Below are positions 23,039 to 23,728 of a stretch of 23,728 nucleotides of DNA, in pieces. Under the pieces are notes generated by a model, which was not told where the DNA came from, searched no databases, and was given only the letters and a program-made list of their open reading frames with translations. The DNA comes from an uncultured Rhodospirillales bacterium (GTDB taxonomy: Bacteria > Pseudomonadota > Alphaproteobacteria > Rhodospirillales > Defluviicoccaceae), in contig CAKZLS010000241.1 of assembly GCA_937127205.1 (NCBI GenBank), positions 1 through 23,728 on the forward strand, in the 5' to 3' direction. Within the stretch, counting starts at the first letter, position 1. Each line of letters opens with the position of its first letter. Both the position numbers and the translations under genes were made by a program.

Positions 23039-23068
23039 CCGCCAAGCAAGCAGTATAACGCTTGGCGG
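23039..23068. promoter_or_regulatory. Perfect 9-bp inverted repeat upstream of the hemerythrin operon
   Basis: CCGCCAAGC (23039-23047) and GCTTGGCGG (23060-23068) are exact reverse complements with a 12-base spacer. The site lies 54 bp before the hemerythrin ATG. No T run follows on either side, so a transcription terminator is unlikely. It could be an operator for a dimeric regulator or a leader hairpin. The regulator is not known. Confidence 0.45.
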
Positions 23069-23223
23069 ACGTGCGCGTTATCGAGGTTCAATGGAGCAGA
23101 ACGCCAGCTCTTGGAGACGCCAGCTTTGGCCATTGACCTAAGCCTCGAGCCACCCGCAATACGGAAATGCCTCCCAGCCTGAACGATGCCAATAGGCTAT
23201 CGGATTGATTAAATGATTAAAAA

Positions 23224-23239
23224 TTGAGTAAATGCTCAA
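23224..23239. promoter_or_regulatory. Dyad TTGAG-N6-CTCAA, possible operator
   Basis: TTGAG and CTCAA face each other across TAAATG in the AT-rich part of the gap, about 170 bp upstream of the SorC-type gene. It could be a site for self-regulation by that protein or part of the divergent promoters. The arms are only 5 bp, so chance is a real possibility. Confidence 0.25.
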
Positions 23240-23301
23240 ATTATGGTAGATACGTCAATAATGAAACGTCACGCGGCGCGTCGACGCTTGGGATCTTGGG
23301 T

Positions 23302-23324
23302 AGCGCCGGGGTTTGGCCGGCGCT
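23302..23324. promoter_or_regulatory. Strong GC hairpin in the SorC-type gene leader region
   Basis: AGCGCCGG (23302-23309) pairs perfectly with CCGGCGCT (23317-23324) across a 7-base loop, GGTTTGG. It lies 87 bp before the GTG start. There is no following T run on either strand. It may be a leader hairpin, a protein-binding dyad or a transcription pause site. Confidence 0.35.
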
Positions 23325-23410
23325 GTGGTAAACTAGGGGGTGGGCACCAACGAACGTAACGCGGGTAGGCCGCGAAGGCCAAGTTACCGCAATCGGAGAG
23401 AGGTCGACGC

Positions 23411-23728
23411 GTGTCGGACAGGTCAGAGTCGCAGCAAGACAAGCTCGATCTCGCCGCGCGGGCGGCTTGGCTTTATTATATCGGGGGCAAGACCCAGGAC
23501 GAGATTGCGTCCGCGCTGAACATATCCCGACCCGCGGCGCAACGTCTTGTCGCTTTCGCGGTTTCGGAGAAGCTCATCAAGTTCCGCCTCGACCATCCCA
23601 TCGCCTCTTGCATGGAGCTGGCCCAGGCGGTTGTCGACCGCTATGGCTTGGCGTTTTGCGACGTGGTTCCAAGCGACCCGACCAAGCTCGAATCCCGATC
23701 CCTGGTGGCCGCATCCGCGGCCGGATGG
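23411..23728 (+). CDS. SorC-family transcriptional regulator, N-terminal fragment
   Basis: The gene runs off the right edge; 106 residues are visible. AARAAWLYYIGGKTQDEIASALNISRPAAQRLVAFAVSEKLIKF (about 15-58) is the helix-turn-helix of SorC-type sugar-binding regulators, and the following LDHPIASCMELAQAVVDRYGL leads into the effector-binding domain, which is mostly outside the window. Alphaproteobacterial proteins with this start often sit directly ahead of polyol or sugar ABC transporter operons (sorbitol/mannitol type) and act as activators or repressors when bound to a sugar or sugar phosphate. Whether such an operon follows cannot be seen. The start is a GTG preceded by GGAGAGAGG at 23394-23402. 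The upstream gap has several dyads that could be its own targets. Confidence 0.85.
   Translation, partial: MSDRSESQQDKLDLAARAAWLYYIGGKTQDEIASALNISRPAAQRLVAFAVSEKLIKFRLDHPIASCMELAQAVVDRYGLAFCDVVPSDPTKLESRSLVAASAAGW

Larger units (their letters stand above)
22986..23410. other. Divergent intergenic region, about 425 bp
   Basis: This gap separates the hemerythrin operon (minus) from the SorC-type regulator (plus). Open frames here are short and unconvincing. It holds the inverted repeat at 23039-23068, an AT-rich patch at about 23200-23260 with the GATTAAA direct repeat (23207-23213 and 23215-23221) and the dyad at 23224-23239, and the GC-rich hairpin at 23302-23324. A smaller possible fold, GTAAC (23356-23360) with GTTAC (23383-23387) around GGCC/GGCC, lies just before the regulator's ribosome-binding site. 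I cannot place the promoters firmly. Confidence 0.6.

Noticed and set aside
1..23728. Mobile element, prophage, CRISPR array or defence island
   Set aside because: No transposase, integrase, terminal repeats, regularly spaced repeats, Cas or restriction motifs were seen; the gene content is ordinary chromosomal metabolism, transport and signalling.

Overview
This window looks like chromosomal DNA from a GC-rich Gram-negative bacterium, most likely an alphaproteobacterium of Rhodospirillales type. The evidence is the adjacent gltX and gltA genes on one strand, a class III cyclase fused to TolB-like and TPR domains, a YjbQ protein, a SorC-type regulator of the kind that precedes alphaproteobacterial polyol transport operons, and an RND efflux pair. 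I see no rRNA, tRNA, CRISPR array, insertion sequence or phage gene. The assignment comes from reading protein motifs, not from a database search.

Left part (1-5545): the N-terminal end of an animal-type heme peroxidase (minus strand) faces a two-gene unit on the plus strand, a short ANL adenylate-forming ligase and a thiolase that overlap stop-to-start. The thiolase keeps its nucleophilic Cys and its His but has Ala where the second catalytic Cys belongs. A nitroreductase (minus) overlaps the thiolase tail by 4 bp. A GST-like protein (plus) then meets an AEC-family permease (minus) tail to tail.

Middle part (5546-15155): upstream of the AEC permease, on its strand, lies a compact RNA element with a convincing intrinsic terminator, a C-rich hairpin and a possible antiterminator pairing. 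It could be an attenuating leader or a free small RNA. Then come endonuclease V, an RND adaptor and pump (plus), a PAS/coiled-coil protein (minus), gltX-gltA (minus) and a YjbQ protein (plus).

Right part (15156-23728): a small two-helix membrane protein and a small unknown protein flank an AT-rich patch with nested palindromes. A membrane-spanning nucleotide cyclase with a periplasmic TolB/TPR sensor region follows. Next are an exported YHS protein and an exported ankyrin-repeat protein (minus), a DUF3095-type protein that resembles a divergent cyclase (plus), and a hemerythrin/acyl-CoA synthetase operon (minus). The window ends inside a SorC-type regulator.

Together the genes suggest acyl-CoA activation (two ANL ligases and a thiolase), redox or detoxification chemistry (peroxidase, nitroreductase, GST, RND pump, hemerythrin) and nucleotide signalling. 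Most are single genes or two-gene units packed tail to tail. The most promising undescribed item is the RNA element at 5662-5755. The thiolase substitution and the cyclase-like DUF3095 protein are next.
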